From assembly GCA_947472655.1 (NCBI GenBank), contig CANJCG010000098.1, positions 1 through 5,348 of the forward strand: a stretch of DNA of 5,348 nucleotides, read 5' to 3'. The position numbers and the translations under genes are program-made. Below, in pieces: positions 4,957-5,348 of the stretch (its first letter is position 1; every line of letters begins with the position of its first letter). Origin of the DNA: Actinomycetota bacterium. Its GTDB lineage: Bacteria > Actinomycetota > Actinomycetes > S36-B12. Under the pieces are notes generated by a model. That model searched no databases. It had not been told where the DNA came from and saw nothing but the letters and a program-made list of their open reading frames with translations.

Positions 4957-5348
4957 ATGAATGAAAATCATTTGACCCGAGGTGAAAATAGTCAGGTTCT
5001 TTCTGACTTTTCGGCAGGTGTATCTGAGTCACACTCGGATCGTGCAGTGTCGGTAGTGCTTCAAGGCGGATTAGGGAACCAACTCTTCGGTTATGCAGCC
5101 GGACTAGAAGTTGCCACCAGGCTTGGAGTCACCCTAGAACTCAATACCAGCGATTTCATTCGGCACGCGACGCCTCGGGAATTTGCATTGGCTGCGTTGC
5201 TTTCAGAGGACGTTGTTCAAAGCGGAGGTGCACCTAGAAGGGTTTCATTCGCTGAACATTCATTTGCATACGATGAGGGCATTCAACATGTCACATCAGG
5301 ATTGTCATTGCACGGGTATTTTCAATCCGAAAAATACTTTGTCTCAAT
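4957..5348 (+). CDS. GT11-like glycosyltransferase, alpha-1,2-fucosyltransferase family (5' part only)
   Basis: An open frame runs from the ATG at 4957 to the window edge without a stop (130 codons). After a hydrophilic N-terminus of about 30 residues it shows VVLQGGLGNQLFGYAAGLEVA at about 33-53, the nucleotide-sugar-binding start of family GT11 (usually GGLGNQLFQYA). LHGYFQSEKYF at about 118-128 matches the conserved GYFQSEKYF of the same family. GT11 enzymes transfer fucose, or occasionally another deoxysugar, from GDP- or dTDP-type donors onto surface glycans; the true donor here cannot be read. The diagnostic HxRxGD motif would lie beyond the edge. The start is uncertain: there is no good ribosome binding site at 4957, and GTG codons at 5047 or 5056 would give a shorter protein beginning at the first strand. 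The gene follows rmlD by 14 bases. Sampled lines at its 3' side look AT-richer than the rest, which could reflect transfer. Confidence 0.85.
   Translation, partial: MNENHLTRGENSQVLSDFSAGVSESHSDRAVSVVLQGGLGNQLFGYAAGLEVATRLGVTLELNTSDFIRHATPREFALAALLSEDVVQSGGAPRRVSFAEHSFAYDEGIQHVTSGLSLHGYFQSEKYFVS

Overview
The window looks like chromosomal DNA from an actinomycete (Actinomycetota) of moderate GC. Hand counts on sample lines range from about 35 to 65%, averaging near 50%. The affiliation rests on a DUF5926 protein with an SEC-C motif, a DUF4446 membrane protein joined directly to pheA, frequent GTG starts, and a promoter/start arrangement typical of actinobacterial leaderless mRNAs. The moderate GC would suit a freshwater or otherwise small-genome actinobacterium, but that is inference.

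Layout, left to right. Bases 1-42 can be read as the last 13 codons of an upstream gene. A DUF5926/SEC-C protein follows on the plus strand (53-1027). Next, on the minus strand and convergent with it, is a type II toxin-antitoxin pair: a Phd/YefM-type antitoxin (1593-1306) followed by a RelE/ParE-type toxin (1286-1044). A spacer of about 100 bp (1594-1695) holds divergent signals. From 1696 a compact plus-strand unit runs to the end of the window: DUF4446 membrane protein, pheA (prephenate dehydratase), rmlB (dTDP-glucose 4,6-dehydratase), rmlD (dTDP-4-dehydrorhamnose reductase) and the 5' part of a GT11-like (alpha-1,2-fucosyltransferase family) glycosyltransferase cut off by the window edge. 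Junction spacings are -4, 0, -1 and +14 bp, so one polycistronic mRNA with translational coupling is likely.

Functionally, pheA supplies phenylpyruvate for phenylalanine. rmlB and rmlD supply two of the four dTDP-L-rhamnose steps; rmlA and rmlC are not in the window. The terminal glycosyltransferase suggests that a surface-polysaccharide locus begins here and continues downstream. The toxin-antitoxin pair is an accessory insert between housekeeping genes.

I see no RNA gene, CRISPR array, insertion sequence or clearly new system. The points most worth a second look are the toxin start, where two consecutive stop/start overlaps or an ancestral one-base deletion occur; the likely leaderless promoter of the DUF4446-pheA-rml unit; the short palindromes in the divergent spacer; and the direct join of an amino-acid gene to rhamnose genes.
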